Shown here: in pieces, positions 15,692-24,803 of the stretch
How positions within the stretch are numbered: position 1 is the first letter of the stretch
Layout: every line of letters begins with the position of its first letter
From: a virus
Direction: 5' to 3' (one strand)
Virus record (IMG/VR): IMGVR_UViG_3300020021_000033
Span: 1-33,595 of that record
DNA length: 33,595 bases
The notes under the pieces: generated by a model
Databases searched by the model: none
What the model saw: the letters and a program-made list of their open reading frames with translations, nothing else
What the model was told of the DNA's origin: nothing
Program-made: the position numbers and the translations under genes

Positions 15692-15716
15692 CCAACCCAA
15701 GACAGGAGACCAGAGA

Positions 15717-16256
15717 GTGCTTACCATCATTGTTCCGATCACTGAAGGATTCGACGAAGCCACGAGTGAGTTCGTCACCTCAGAATCGTGCAGCTTGCAG
15801 ATGGAGCACTCTCTGGTTTCACTGTCAAAATGGGAGTCATTCTTCGAAAAGCCGTTCCTCAGTTCTGATGAGAAGACTGCCGAAGAGACACTCTGGTACA
15901 TCCGAGCGATGACTCTCACCCCTGATGTTCCTCCGGAGGTTTTCGACAAACTCTCTGAGGCGAATCTCGGGGCGATCAACAACTACATAAACGCCAAGAT
16001 GACTGCGACCTGGTTCCCTGACGAAAAGTCGGGGCCGAGTCACGAGATCATCACAGCGGAGATCATCTACTACTGGATGGTTGCGCTGAACATCCCATTC
16101 GAGTGTCAGAACTGGCACATGAACCGTCTTCTCACGCTTGTCCGGGTCTGCAACCAGAAGAACTCTCCGCCAAAGGAGATGAGTCGCGCTGAGATCGTGG
16201 CTCGGAACCGTGAACTCAACAAGAAGCGCAGAGCCGAGATGGGAACTTCTGGATGA
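15717..16256 (+). CDS. Tail assembly chaperone
   Basis: The 179-residue protein starts at a GTG preceded by CAGGAGA. Segments such as [87 protein letters not shown] and a basic end ([10 protein letters not shown]) match a phage family usually called tail assembly chaperone, located after the tail tube gene. Chaperones of this kind coat the tape measure protein before tube formation. In lambda-like phages a frameshift yields a longer form; I found no slippery heptamer or overlapping downstream frame here, so a single product is likely. Confidence 0.75.
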   Translation: MLTIIVPITEGFDEATSEFVTSESCSLQMEHSLVSLSKWESFFEKPFLSSDEKTAEETLWYIRAMTLTPDVPPEVFDKLSEANLGAINNYINAKMTATWFPDEKSGPSHEIITAEIIYYWMVALNIPFECQNWHMNRLLTLVRVCNQKNSPPKEMSRAEIVARNRELNKKRRAEMGTSG

Positions 16257-16271
16257 GAGGAGGATCGTAAC

Positions 16272-17060
16272 ATGCCAAAGATCGTTTGGGACGGCCTGGG
16301 TACTCGGTACTACGAAACTGGTATCGATCAGGGTGTCCTTTACGTCGACGGTCAGCCGGGTATTCCGTGGAACGGTCTCACATCTGTAACCAAGTCCCCA
16401 TCCGGAGGAGATGCGCAACCGTTCTACGTCGACGGTGTGAAGTACTCGAACAATTCCTCCGCGGAAGAATTCGAAGCATCAATCACGGCCATCACATACC
16501 CCGACGAGTTCGAGGCGTGTGACGGATCGGCGGAACCACGTCCGGGGATGTTTCTGACCGGGCAGAAGCGGAAGTCATTCGGTCTGGCCTATCGCAGCAC
16601 GGTCGGCAACGATCTGTCGTCCAAGGACTATCGGATCAACCTGGTCTACAACGCCACGGTGGCTCCGACGGCTCGCGACAACAAGACGCAGACCGACTCC
16701 GTAGACGTGATGGAGTTCTCGTGGAAGGTAACCACACTTCCACCGACCATCAACGGCTTCAAGAACAGTGCGCTGGTCATTCTGGATTCCCGCTTCATCG
16801 ACCCGGATGTACTCTCCGGGATTGAAGACATTCTCTGGGACGGAGACATGATAACGCCTCGACTTCCAGAATTCGCCGAACTTGTCGACCTTTATGACAC
16901 TGAGAATGTTCTCGTCGTGACTGACAACGGAGATGGAACGTACACCATGACGGCGCCGTTGTACGCCATGTACATGTTGGACGCGAACGTATTCCAGTTG
17001 ACTTGGGACACCGCGATCAATGTCGACGACAACACCATCACCGTCACTTCGGGATCATAG
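16272..17060 (+). CDS. Tail tube protein paralog, second copy
   Basis: A 262-residue paralog of the 14825 protein. Shared segments in order are VWDGLGTRYYETG, GVLYVDG, PWNGLTSVTKSPSGGDAQP, EEFEASITAITYPDEFEACDGSAEP, FGLAYRSTVGNDL, LVYNA and FSWKVTT. The C-terminal part (about 205-262) differs from the first copy but is also beta-rich (TYTMTAPLYAMYM). Codon use is ordinary, without the C/G bias of the first copy, suggesting lower expression. It has AGGAGGATCG before the ATG. It may be a minor tube subunit, a tail-end adaptor or a spare copy; the chaperone gene separates the two. Confidence 0.8.
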   Translation: MPKIVWDGLGTRYYETGIDQGVLYVDGQPGIPWNGLTSVTKSPSGGDAQPFYVDGVKYSNNSSAEEFEASITAITYPDEFEACDGSAEPRPGMFLTGQKRKSFGLAYRSTVGNDLSSKDYRINLVYNATVAPTARDNKTQTDSVDVMEFSWKVTTLPPTINGFKNSALVILDSRFIDPDVLSGIEDILWDGDMITPRLPEFAELVDLYDTENVLVVTDNGDGTYTMTAPLYAMYMLDANVFQLTWDTAINVDDNTITVTSGS

Positions 17061-17072
17061 AAAGGGGGTCGC

Positions 17073-18953
17073 ATGGCCACCGTAACAAGCTGGACCGCTG
17101 CTGCAATTCAGGCAGCAATGGACATCAAGGCCGATCTGGTTTCCGGGACTGTTCCGGATTCGCAGCTCGATTCCACCATCGTCAGGCATGTTGATTTGGC
17201 TGTGAAGGCCGATCTGGTTTCCGGTAAGGTTCCGGATTCACAGATGCCTGTCGACGCCTTCATGCAGGGCGATCTGGTCATCGACGTCAAAACTGCCGGT
17301 GCTCTAGGAAACGGCACGGCCGACGACACCACCATCATTCAGGCCACTCTGAATGCGGCACCTCCCGGAAGCACCGTGTTCATGTCTCCGGGAACCTACG
17401 TCATCAGTGCTCCACTGAAGATCCCCCCGCAGATCCGTCTTCTCGGTTCTCATGGCGGTCACATCGATGATGTCAACGGTTCGGTCATCAAGCCGAAGTC
17501 AACCTTCACTGGCGCCGCGGTGATCCTTCTGGTGGATCAGACCACTGGTGGATATTCCATCCCCAGTATGGAACAGCGGCTCGAACAGCTTTCAATCGAT
17601 GGTTCGAACCTCACGGGTTCTACGATCGATGGCATTCAGGCGCAAGGCTTGGTGCACGGCGTCTACATGACCGACGTGCAGATCCGCCATGTCCCCAACC
17701 ACGGTTTCACGGCTTCGGCCAATGGATCGGGAACACCGTATTCCTGGCACTGCAGTCGTCTGCATGTTTCTGCTTCCGGCGGAATTGGAATCAATGCGGC
17801 AATGACCGATTCCACCTGGATCGACTGCGAGGTCATCGGGGCACTGAACCATGGTTGGTTCGCTGGAGGATGTGGGAACTCTACGTTCATCGGCTGCCGG
17901 TCCGAGTGGAGTGCAGGAGACGGCTTCAACATCGCCAGCGGTACGGGTACTGGTTCTGGAAGTGGTGGACCGATATTCATCGGCTGCACGACCGACCGAA
18001 ACACGCACAACGGCGTCAACATCACGAGCGCTGCGAACGGGAATGCTCCGGTCACGTTCACCGGGTGCAATTTCCGTCGTGACGGCTCAAGTTCGGCGAG
18101 TGCCGGATACGCCGGCATCCAGGTTTCCGGATCCACTCAGCCCATCATCGTCACCGGATGCAGTTCTTATCCGGGAACCAACGATGACGGAACGGGAACT
18201 GCGTCACCGCAGTATGGTCTCGTCGCATCCAGTGCTCTCGTTCAGATCAACGGTGGCCTGTGGCACGCCATCACCGAGGGCATTCACGATGGTGGCTCAA
18301 ACACTCTTCTGTCCCGCAGTCCAAACGTCATGGAGCGAACCGGTCCGACCACCGCGCCGGTCACGGTCACGCGAGGCGTTCAGACCTACGGGAGTGCCGG
18401 TGACTCTCTGGACGTCCCCGCGTATCTCGCTGGCATTCAGCATCCCAGGCTCTACGGATACGCCGGTTGGACGTATCCCCCCGACAATGCCACTTCGGGT
18501 AAGGCTGGAATCGCGGGGACACTGTACCTCGCAGGGTTCTCCATTCCTCGTCCAGTCACGATCACGAAGCTTGCTTGGGGGAACAACACCGCTGGAGTTG
18601 CGCCGGTCACCAACGAGAACTGGATCGGTCTCTACTCCGCTTCAGGTGCGAAGCTCGCTGGTGTGAATGTGGATGCGCGCGTCACAACGCCAGGAGCCTG
18701 GAAGGAAACCGTCACTGCCGTGGCGTTGTCTCCGGGCACCTACTGGGTCGCATATCTGTTCAATGCGACCACGATGCCTCAGCCATTCCGTCTCGGAGAT
18801 GTAAGTGCCGGCCTGATGAACCTCGGGCTGTCCGCGAGCACGTTGAAGTATGCCATCAACGGCACGGGCCTGACTGCTCTCCCAAGCAGTATCACGCCTG
18901 GAAGTAATGTCTCAGCTCAATTCTCATACTGGGGTGCTGTCGCCGTATCCTAG
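17073..18953 (+). CDS. Tail fiber or tailspike with pectate-lyase-like beta-helix
   Basis: A 626-residue protein. The N-terminus has two copies of a short unit, KADLVSGTVPDSQ and KADLVSGKVPDSQ (about residues 19-60), a linker found in phage fibers. It continues with VKTAGALGNGTADDTTIIQATLNAA and PPGSTVFMSPGTYVIS, the entry sequence of the pectate-lyase superfamily right-handed beta-helix. Repeated xFIGCxxxx and xFTGCxF turns through about residue 360 fit helix rungs. The last about 190 residues form a separate beta-rich domain (ITKLAWGNNTAGVAPV, WIGLYSASGAKLAG, SPGTYWVAYLF). It probably binds or degrades a surface polysaccharide. It starts after AAAGGGGG. Its position ahead of the tape measure gene is unusual. 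Confidence 0.8.
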   Translation: MATVTSWTAAAIQAAMDIKADLVSGTVPDSQLDSTIVRHVDLAVKADLVSGKVPDSQMPVDAFMQGDLVIDVKTAGALGNGTADDTTIIQATLNAAPPGSTVFMSPGTYVISAPLKIPPQIRLLGSHGGHIDDVNGSVIKPKSTFTGAAVILLVDQTTGGYSIPSMEQRLEQLSIDGSNLTGSTIDGIQAQGLVHGVYMTDVQIRHVPNHGFTASANGSGTPYSWHCSRLHVSASGGIGINAAMTDSTWIDCEVIGALNHGWFAGGCGNSTFIGCRSEWSAGDGFNIASGTGTGSGSGGPIFIGCTTDRNTHNGVNITSAANGNAPVTFTGCNFRRDGSSSASAGYAGIQVSGSTQPIIVTGCSSYPGTNDDGTGTASPQYGLVASSALVQINGGLWHAITEGIHDGGSNTLLSRSPNVMERTGPTTAPVTVTRGVQTYGSAGDSLDVPAYLAGIQHPRLYGYAGWTYPPDNATSGKAGIAGTLYLAGFSIPRPVTITKLAWGNNTAGVAPVTNENWIGLYSASGAKLAGVNVDARVTTPGAWKETVTAVALSPGTYWVAYLFNATTMPQPFRLGDVSAGLMNLGLSASTLKYAINGTGLTALPSSITPGSNVSAQFSYWGAVAVS

Positions 18954-18981
18954 AATACCTGAAATGTCGAAAGGAGCCGTA

Positions 18982-19359
18982 ATGATCAGCATGACCGTTT
19001 CTGGCTCCTTCGCCAACATTCAGTCATTCCTGGATCGAGTGAGCAAGCTCGATATTCTCGCCGTCATGAACATCAGCGGTCAGGAAGGCGTCTCGGCACT
19101 AGCCAGCGCTACACCAACAGACACGGGCCTGGCTGCAAACTCCTGGGGCTACGAGACATCTATCTCCGGGGGAGTTTACGAAATCGTCTGGACCAACTCA
19201 GACGTAGAGAGTGGATTCCCCGTGGCCATCCGACTTCAGTACGGTTACGGAACCGGAACAGGCGGCTACGTGCAAGGCGTCGACTACATCAACCCAGCGA
19301 TGGCACCAGTCTTTGACAAGATCGCGAATGATATTTGGAAGGCGGTGACCTCCGCGTGA
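18982..19359 (+). CDS. Tail completion (HK97 gp10-like) protein
   Basis: A 125-residue protein: SGSFANIQSFLDRVSKLDILAVM, then GVSALASATPTDTGLAANSWGYE, YEIVWTNSDVESGFPVAIRLQYGYGTGTGGYVQGVDYINPAMAPVFDKIANDIWKAV. The ATPxDTGxxAxSW and QYGxGTxxGGxVQGxDYINPA patterns identify the HK97 gp10-like tail family. The ATG at 18982 follows AAAGGAG; an upstream start at 18907, overlapping the tailspike, lacks a site. The family usually maps between neck and tube genes; here it lies right before the tape measure. The stop overlaps the GTG start of that gene. Confidence 0.75.
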   Translation: MISMTVSGSFANIQSFLDRVSKLDILAVMNISGQEGVSALASATPTDTGLAANSWGYETSISGGVYEIVWTNSDVESGFPVAIRLQYGYGTGTGGYVQGVDYINPAMAPVFDKIANDIWKAVTSA

Positions 19360-22300
19360 GTGCTAGCGTTGACGAACGTGTCGTTAAGCTGACTTTCGAC
19401 AACAACACGTTCGAAAAGAACATCGCTCAGTCCCGCGATTCCCTGGGCAGGTTCACGCAGAGCCTTCAACTCACCGGAGCCACCAAGGGCCTGACCGATG
19501 TCAGTGCGGCAGCCAAGAGCGTTTCCCTCGGAAACATAGCCTCCGGTGTCGACAGCATCGCCAACAAGTTCAAGGCGATGTCGATCATAGGCATCACGGC
19601 GCTCTCCAACATTGCCAGTAAGGCAGTCGACGTAGGGCTTCGTGTTGTCAAAGCTCTGACTATCGACCCGGTCATGGCCGGTTTCCAGAACTATGAAACA
19701 CAGATCAACGCGACACAGACGATCCTCGCCAACACCGCTGCGGCGGGAACGAAGATCGGCGACGTCAACAAGGTTTTGGCCGAACTGAACAAGTACGCCA
19801 ACCAAACGGTGTACAACTTCAGCGACATGACCAAGAACATCGGCACCTTCACTGCTGCCGGTGTCGGGCTGCAAGCCTCGGTCAACTCGATCAAGGGCAT
19901 CGCGAACCTCGCAGCCATGTCCGGAGCAACCTCCGAGCAAGCCTCGACCGCGATGTACCAGTTGTCGCAGGCGATCGCTGCCGGTTCTGTGAAGCTGCAG
20001 GACTGGAACTCCGTCGTCAACGCAGGTCTGGGCGGTAAGACATTCCAGACGGCTCTGGTCAACACTGCTCGCGCCAGCGGTACGAACATCGACGCGATCA
20101 TCAAGAAGGCCGGCAGTTTCCGTGCAAGCCTTGAGAAGGGCTGGCTCACCTCCAATGTTCTGACGAAGACCCTTTCGCAGTTCACCGGAGACCTCAGCCT
20201 GGCTCAGATCAAGGCCATGGGCTATACGGATGACCAGGCCAAGAAGATCCTTGCCATGAGCAAGGTGGCTGTCGACTCAGCAACCAAGATCAAAACGGCA
20301 ACTCAACTCGCCGACGCACTCAAGGAGGAAGTGGCCACTGCGTGGGCTGCGATCTTCAAGACAGTCTTCGGCGGGATCGGTCAAGCGACCACGCTGTTCA
20401 GTAGCATCCACAATATCGCTGAGGCAGCACTGACCAACCCGATCTATGCGCTCAACACTCTGATCCAGGGTGTTGACAAGCTCGGTGGTCGTGCCCACAT
20501 CGTCGATACGGTCAAGAACGTCTTCGCTGCACTCGGTCGGATCATCACGCCGATCAGTCAGGCCTTCCACGAGATCTTCCCTCCGGCTACTGCCGCGGGG
20601 ATAGAGAAGATCATCGTCGCTGTGGACAACTTCTCCAAAAAGCTCAAAATAGGAGGAGATACCGCAGGAAATCTTGAGCGTACCTTCGCAGGCCTCTTTG
20701 CTGCGATAGGTATCGGCTGGGATGTGGTCAAGAAGGTTGCTGGCGTCATAGGCAGTCTCTTCTCTTCGGCCACTGCCGGCTCTGGAAGTATCCTGCTGTT
20801 CACTGCGCGCATCGGTGACTGGGTCGTCAAGCTCAAGACGGCGATCGAGGAGGGCACAGGGTTCAACAACTTCTTCGTTGGACTCACCAAGTATCTGCAG
20901 TTGCCGATCACGCTCCTCAAGACGGTTGCTAGCTACGTAGGATCGCTATTCGACAAACTCTCCGGCGCAAAAGTCGCGGGGGCAAAAGCCGAACAAGCAA
21001 TCGACGGCGTCACCAAGAAGCTCGGTCCTCTCGGGGTACTGGGCACGATCGTAGCCGGAGCATGGGCCAAGGTCCTTGCTGCATTCCCTGGTATCGAGAA
21101 GGCGTTCGAGCCCCTGGCGAAGAAGCTCACCACGTTCTTCAGCCAACTCGGTACGTCGATCACTTCTGCTCTTGGGCAGATGGACTTCCGTGATGTCCTG
21201 AACACGATCGACACAGGTCTGTTCGCTGGCGTTGTGCTGTTGTTCAAGAAGTTCGTAGGCAAGATTGGCGGTGGTGGAGGTAATGCCGCTGGCGGTTTGC
21301 TCCATGCAATAACCGAGTCCTTCGACGAGCTGACGAATACTCTGCACACCATGCAGGGAACTCTGAAGGCTGCGACGCTTCTCGAGATCGCCGCGGCCAT
21401 CGGAATCCTGACCATCTCGGTCTCGGTTCTGGCCCGGATTGACTCCGAGGGACTCAAGCGCTCCCTCACCGCAATGGCTGCCATGTTCACGGAACTTCTC
21501 GCGTCGATGGCCGTCTTCCAAAAGGTAGTCGGGACGGTGGGTTTCGCAAAGATCCCCATCATCACTGCTGCCATGATCCTCCTGGCCATTGCGGTTGACC
21601 TACTGACAATCGCTGTCACGAGGCTTGCCAAACTGGACTGGGCAGGTCTGTCCAAGGGTTTGGTCGGAGTCGCCGCACTTCTCGGCTCCATGGTCGTTGC
21701 TCTACGTCTCATGCCTCCGTCGGCCAGTGTTATATCTACGGCTGCCGGTTTGGTCATCCTCGCTGCTGCCATCAAGATCCTGGTAACGGCAGTCGCAGCT
21801 CTCTCTGGCTTCACCTGGACGGAACTGGCCAAGGGACTGACCGGAGTAGGCGCACTTCTCGTAGGTCTTGCGCTGTTCACCAAATTTGCTGCGGCGGATG
21901 CCGGTGGCATAGCTCAGGGTGCTGGGATCGTCCTGCTCGCAACGGGCATCAAGATTCTCGTAAGTTCAATGAAGGATTTCGGTTCCTTCTCCTGGACCGA
22001 AATAGCCAAGAGCCTGATTGTCCTCGCAGGCAGCCTGGTTCTCATCGGTGCGGCACTGGTCCTGATTCCGCCCAATGCGCCTCTCTCGGCCGCTGGTGTA
22101 GTTGTCATGGCAGGTGCTCTACTGATCATCGGCAAAGCTGTCCAGCAAATGGGCAGTATGAGTTGGATGACGATCGCCAAGGGTCTGGTCACCATGGCCG
22201 GCGCGATAGTGCTGATCGTCGCAGCTCTGATCTTGATTCCTCCGACATCCCTTCTCTCTGCAGCCGCAGTCGCGATCGTGGCTTCCGCTCTCGGTCTGAT

Positions 22301-24803
22301 TGCAGATGCTCTCGAGAAAATGGGTGGCTTCGGCTGGATCGAGATCGCTAAGAGCCTTATCGTTCTTGCGGGGTCATTGACGATCATCACGGTCGCCATG
22401 ATCCTCATGACCGAAGCTCTTCCGGGTGCTGCGGCTCTGCTCGTTGTCGCTGCGGCTCTCCAGGTTCTCGCGCCGGTCCTCAAGGCATTCGGGGATCTGT
22501 CCTGGACCGAAATGGGCAAGAGTCTTCTGATGCTCGCCGGAGTCTTCGTGATTCTCGGCGTCGCAGGGCTCGTGCTCACGCCACTGGTCCCGACCCTCAT
22601 CGGTCTGGGTATCGCGGTAACCTTGCTCGGTATCGGCATGATCGCAGCTGGCGCTGGCGTGCTTCTGTTCTCGACAGGCCTCACGGCTCTGGCGGTTTCG
22701 GGGGCTGCAGGTGCTGCGGCAATCGTGGGCATCGTATCGGCTCTGCTGGGCCTTCTCCCGGTCGTTGTGAAGCAACTGGGTGCAACGGTCATCGCATTCG
22801 CTACCGCCATTGGCGCGGCGGGTCCGGCGATCCTCAAGGCCATCACAACAGTTCTCGACGCACTCATCACCGCCATCGGCAAGTACGTTCCGAAGATCGT
22901 CAACACGCTCCTGAGTCTGCTCACACAGATGCTTCAGGCGCTGCAGAACTACGTTCCGAAAATGGTCGTGGCGGGTCTCCGTCTGATCACAGGCGTTCTC
23001 ACAGGTATCGGTGCCAACGAGGGCAAACTCATCACGGCGGCTGCCACTGTCGTAGTGAACTTCCTGAACGGCATATCTGCCAACCTGCCCCGAGTGATCG
23101 ACGCTGGCGTGAAGCTGGTCATCAGTTTCGTCAACGGTGTCGCAAACGCCATTCGTGGTAACTCGGCAGCAATGGGTGCCGCGGGTGAGAATCTCGGTTC
23201 GGCAGTTATCACCGGTATGATCGAGGGCATGGCTGGCGGTATCGGTCAGGTCTCGTCTGCCGCAGAGAATGTCGCCAAGTCTGCTATCAACGCAGCGAAG
23301 CGAATCCTGGACAGTCATTCTCCATCCAAGGTGTTCATCCAGATCGGTAAGGATGTCGTCGACGGCTTCGCAATCGGGCTCAAGGGTAACAAGGGCCAGG
23401 TCGACGCCGCATTCAACACTCTCAAGAGCCAGCTCTCAACCGCTGTCCAGGCTTCCAATAAGGACATCGCGGCCCTCGACAAGAGCATCGCACGACTCAC
23501 CAAGTCTCGTAACGCTGACACTGCTGAGATCGCCAAGCAGGAGAAGGAGCTGACTAAGGCAAGGGCAAGCGGCGATACCAAGAAGGTTGACAGTCTCGAA
23601 GCCAGCATCGCGAAGCTCACCAAGTCTCGTAATGCCGACACAACTGAGATCGCCAAGCTGAATGCTGCCGTAGTCAAGTACGAGAAGGAGATCAAGGCAG
23701 AGAACGCTGCATACAAGGACCTCACGGTTTCTCTGGCCAGTCACAAGGCTGCGCTGGACAAGCTCGGAACCCAGTACGACGCGCTCACCACAAAGGTCAC
23801 CAACGCCAAGACGGCGCTCACCAATGCCCAGAAGGTCCTGACCGACTACAACGCTCAGGTGACAGCCCAGTACGGAACGCTGACGGCGCCCACGGCCGAC
23901 TCCTCCGTATCGGACTATATCCAGGGCTTGAAGACTCAGGTCGAGCAGACCAAGGAATACGAGAACGTACTCCAGCGTCTTCGTACAATGGGTCTGAATG
24001 ATGAGACCTTCAAGCAGCTGACGGATGCCGGTATATCTGACCTTCCGTTTGCACAGGCTCTGCTTGCTGGGGGCAAGTCTGCCGTCGACCAAATCAACGG
24101 TCTCGGTACACAGCTCACCACTGCCGGCAAGACGTTCGGTAGCCAGGCCTCGACGGACCTGTACCAGGCTGCAGTCAATGCGGCTGCCGGTCTCGTCAAG
24201 GGGCTGGAGTCTCAGCAGGCTGCGATCCAGAAGGAAATGGACAAGATCGCTGATGCGATGGTCGCGTCCATCAAGAAGAAGCTGGGGATCAAGTCTCCGT
24301 CCACCGTGTTCGCCGAGGTTGGCGGATATTCTGCGCAGGGACTCGCTCAGGGTCTGACCGAAATGTCCGGGGTTGTGGAAGACGCAGCTGCGGTCGTAGG
24401 AGTCAAGGCCGTAGCATCTCTCAGCAAGTCTCTGTCGGGTATCTCCGACATGCTGACGACCAACATGAACATCCAGCCGACCATCACTCCGGTGCTGGAT
24501 CTGTCGGGTGTGAAGAAGGACGCCGGTCAGCTCGGAACCATGCTGCAAAGTCAGTCGCTAACAGTCCAGGCCTCATATGCCAAGGCTACGAATGCCTCCG
24601 CGGGATACATCAGCAACACCGCGGCGTCAGCGGCTGCCAACACGGCTGCACAGAGCACCAGCAAGGCGACCGCAGCAGGACCCACGTTCAATCAGTACAA
24701 CAACTCGCCGGCAGCCTTGTCTACGGCGGATATCTACCGCCAGACAAAGAATCAACTGTCCACAGCGAGAGGCTTCTATGTTTACCAAGGTGGAAGTCAG
24801 TAA
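19356..24803 (+). CDS. Tape measure protein
   Basis: The longest gene, 1815 residues from a GTG at 19356 that overlaps the previous stop (GTGA), with GGAAGG upstream. It starts with coiled-coil and tail-type segments (TQTILANTAAAGTKIGDVNKVLAELNKYANQTVYNF, SGATSEQASTAMYQLSQAIAAG). A hydrophobic middle (about 670-1150) holds six repeats of 56-59 residues, each opening with W-x-E-x-x-K; the tryptophan codons lie at 21639, 21816, 21993, 22164, 22335 and 22503. Two copies of the SPSxVFxxxG motif (about residues 1325 and 1648) flank a lysine/alanine coiled coil with repeats LTKSRNADTxEIAK. It sets tail length and is ejected ahead of the DNA. Confidence 0.93.
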   Translation: MSASVDERVVKLTFDNNTFEKNIAQSRDSLGRFTQSLQLTGATKGLTDVSAAAKSVSLGNIASGVDSIANKFKAMSIIGITALSNIASKAVDVGLRVVKALTIDPVMAGFQNYETQINATQTILANTAAAGTKIGDVNKVLAELNKYANQTVYNFSDMTKNIGTFTAAGVGLQASVNSIKGIANLAAMSGATSEQASTAMYQLSQAIAAGSVKLQDWNSVVNAGLGGKTFQTALVNTARASGTNIDAIIKKAGSFRASLEKGWLTSNVLTKTLSQFTGDLSLAQIKAMGYTDDQAKKILAMSKVAVDSATKIKTATQLADALKEEVATAWAAIFKTVFGGIGQATTLFSSIHNIAEAALTNPIYALNTLIQGVDKLGGRAHIVDTVKNVFAALGRIITPISQAFHEIFPPATAAGIEKIIVAVDNFSKKLKIGGDTAGNLERTFAGLFAAIGIGWDVVKKVAGVIGSLFSSATAGSGSILLFTARIGDWVVKLKTAIEEGTGFNNFFVGLTKYLQLPITLLKTVASYVGSLFDKLSGAKVAGAKAEQAIDGVTKKLGPLGVLGTIVAGAWAKVLAAFPGIEKAFEPLAKKLTTFFSQLGTSITSALGQMDFRDVLNTIDTGLFAGVVLLFKKFVGKIGGGGGNAAGGLLHAITESFDELTNTLHTMQGTLKAATLLEIAAAIGILTISVSVLARIDSEGLKRSLTAMAAMFTELLASMAVFQKVVGTVGFAKIPIITAAMILLAIAVDLLTIAVTRLAKLDWAGLSKGLVGVAALLGSMVVALRLMPPSASVISTAAGLVILAAAIKILVTAVAALSGFTWTELAKGLTGVGALLVGLALFTKFAAADAGGIAQGAGIVLLATGIKILVSSMKDFGSFSWTEIAKSLIVLAGSLVLIGAALVLIPPNAPLSAAGVVVMAGALLIIGKAVQQMGSMSWMTIAKGLVTMAGAIVLIVAALILIPPTSLLSAAAVAIVASALGLIADALEKMGGFGWIEIAKSLIVLAGSLTIITVAMILMTEALPGAAALLVVAAALQVLAPVLKAFGDLSWTEMGKSLLMLAGVFVILGVAGLVLTPLVPTLIGLGIAVTLLGIGMIAAGAGVLLFSTGLTALAVSGAAGAAAIVGIVSALLGLLPVVVKQLGATVIAFATAIGAAGPAILKAITTVLDALITAIGKYVPKIVNTLLSLLTQMLQALQNYVPKMVVAGLRLITGVLTGIGANEGKLITAAATVVVNFLNGISANLPRVIDAGVKLVISFVNGVANAIRGNSAAMGAAGENLGSAVITGMIEGMAGGIGQVSSAAENVAKSAINAAKRILDSHSPSKVFIQIGKDVVDGFAIGLKGNKGQVDAAFNTLKSQLSTAVQASNKDIAALDKSIARLTKSRNADTAEIAKQEKELTKARASGDTKKVDSLEASIAKLTKSRNADTTEIAKLNAAVVKYEKEIKAENAAYKDLTVSLASHKAALDKLGTQYDALTTKVTNAKTALTNAQKVLTDYNAQVTAQYGTLTAPTADSSVSDYIQGLKTQVEQTKEYENVLQRLRTMGLNDETFKQLTDAGISDLPFAQALLAGGKSAVDQINGLGTQLTTAGKTFGSQASTDLYQAAVNAAAGLVKGLESQQAAIQKEMDKIADAMVASIKKKLGIKSPSTVFAEVGGYSAQGLAQGLTEMSGVVEDAAAVVGVKAVASLSKSLSGISDMLTTNMNIQPTITPVLDLSGVKKDAGQLGTMLQSQSLTVQASYAKATNASAGYISNTAASAAANTAAQSTSKATAAGPTFNQYNNSPAALSTADIYRQTKNQLSTARGFYVYQGGSQ

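Noticed and set aside
14339-15982. Minus-strand open frame (547 codons) and plus-strand 14746-15912 frame over the tail tube gene
   Set aside because: Both are out-of-frame shadows of the biased tube gene and its neighbours. Residues are Arg/Gly/Val-rich or Arg/His-rich, with no recognisable family.
15717-16270. Programmed frameshift in the tail assembly chaperone
   Set aside because: No slippery heptamer near the end, no overlapping downstream frame, and the next gene starts with its own strong ribosome binding site.
20558-22924. Several long minus-strand frames opposite the tape measure gene
   Set aside because: Alanine- and valine-rich tape measure codons give Ala/Arg/Ser-rich antisense frames; no start sites or domains.
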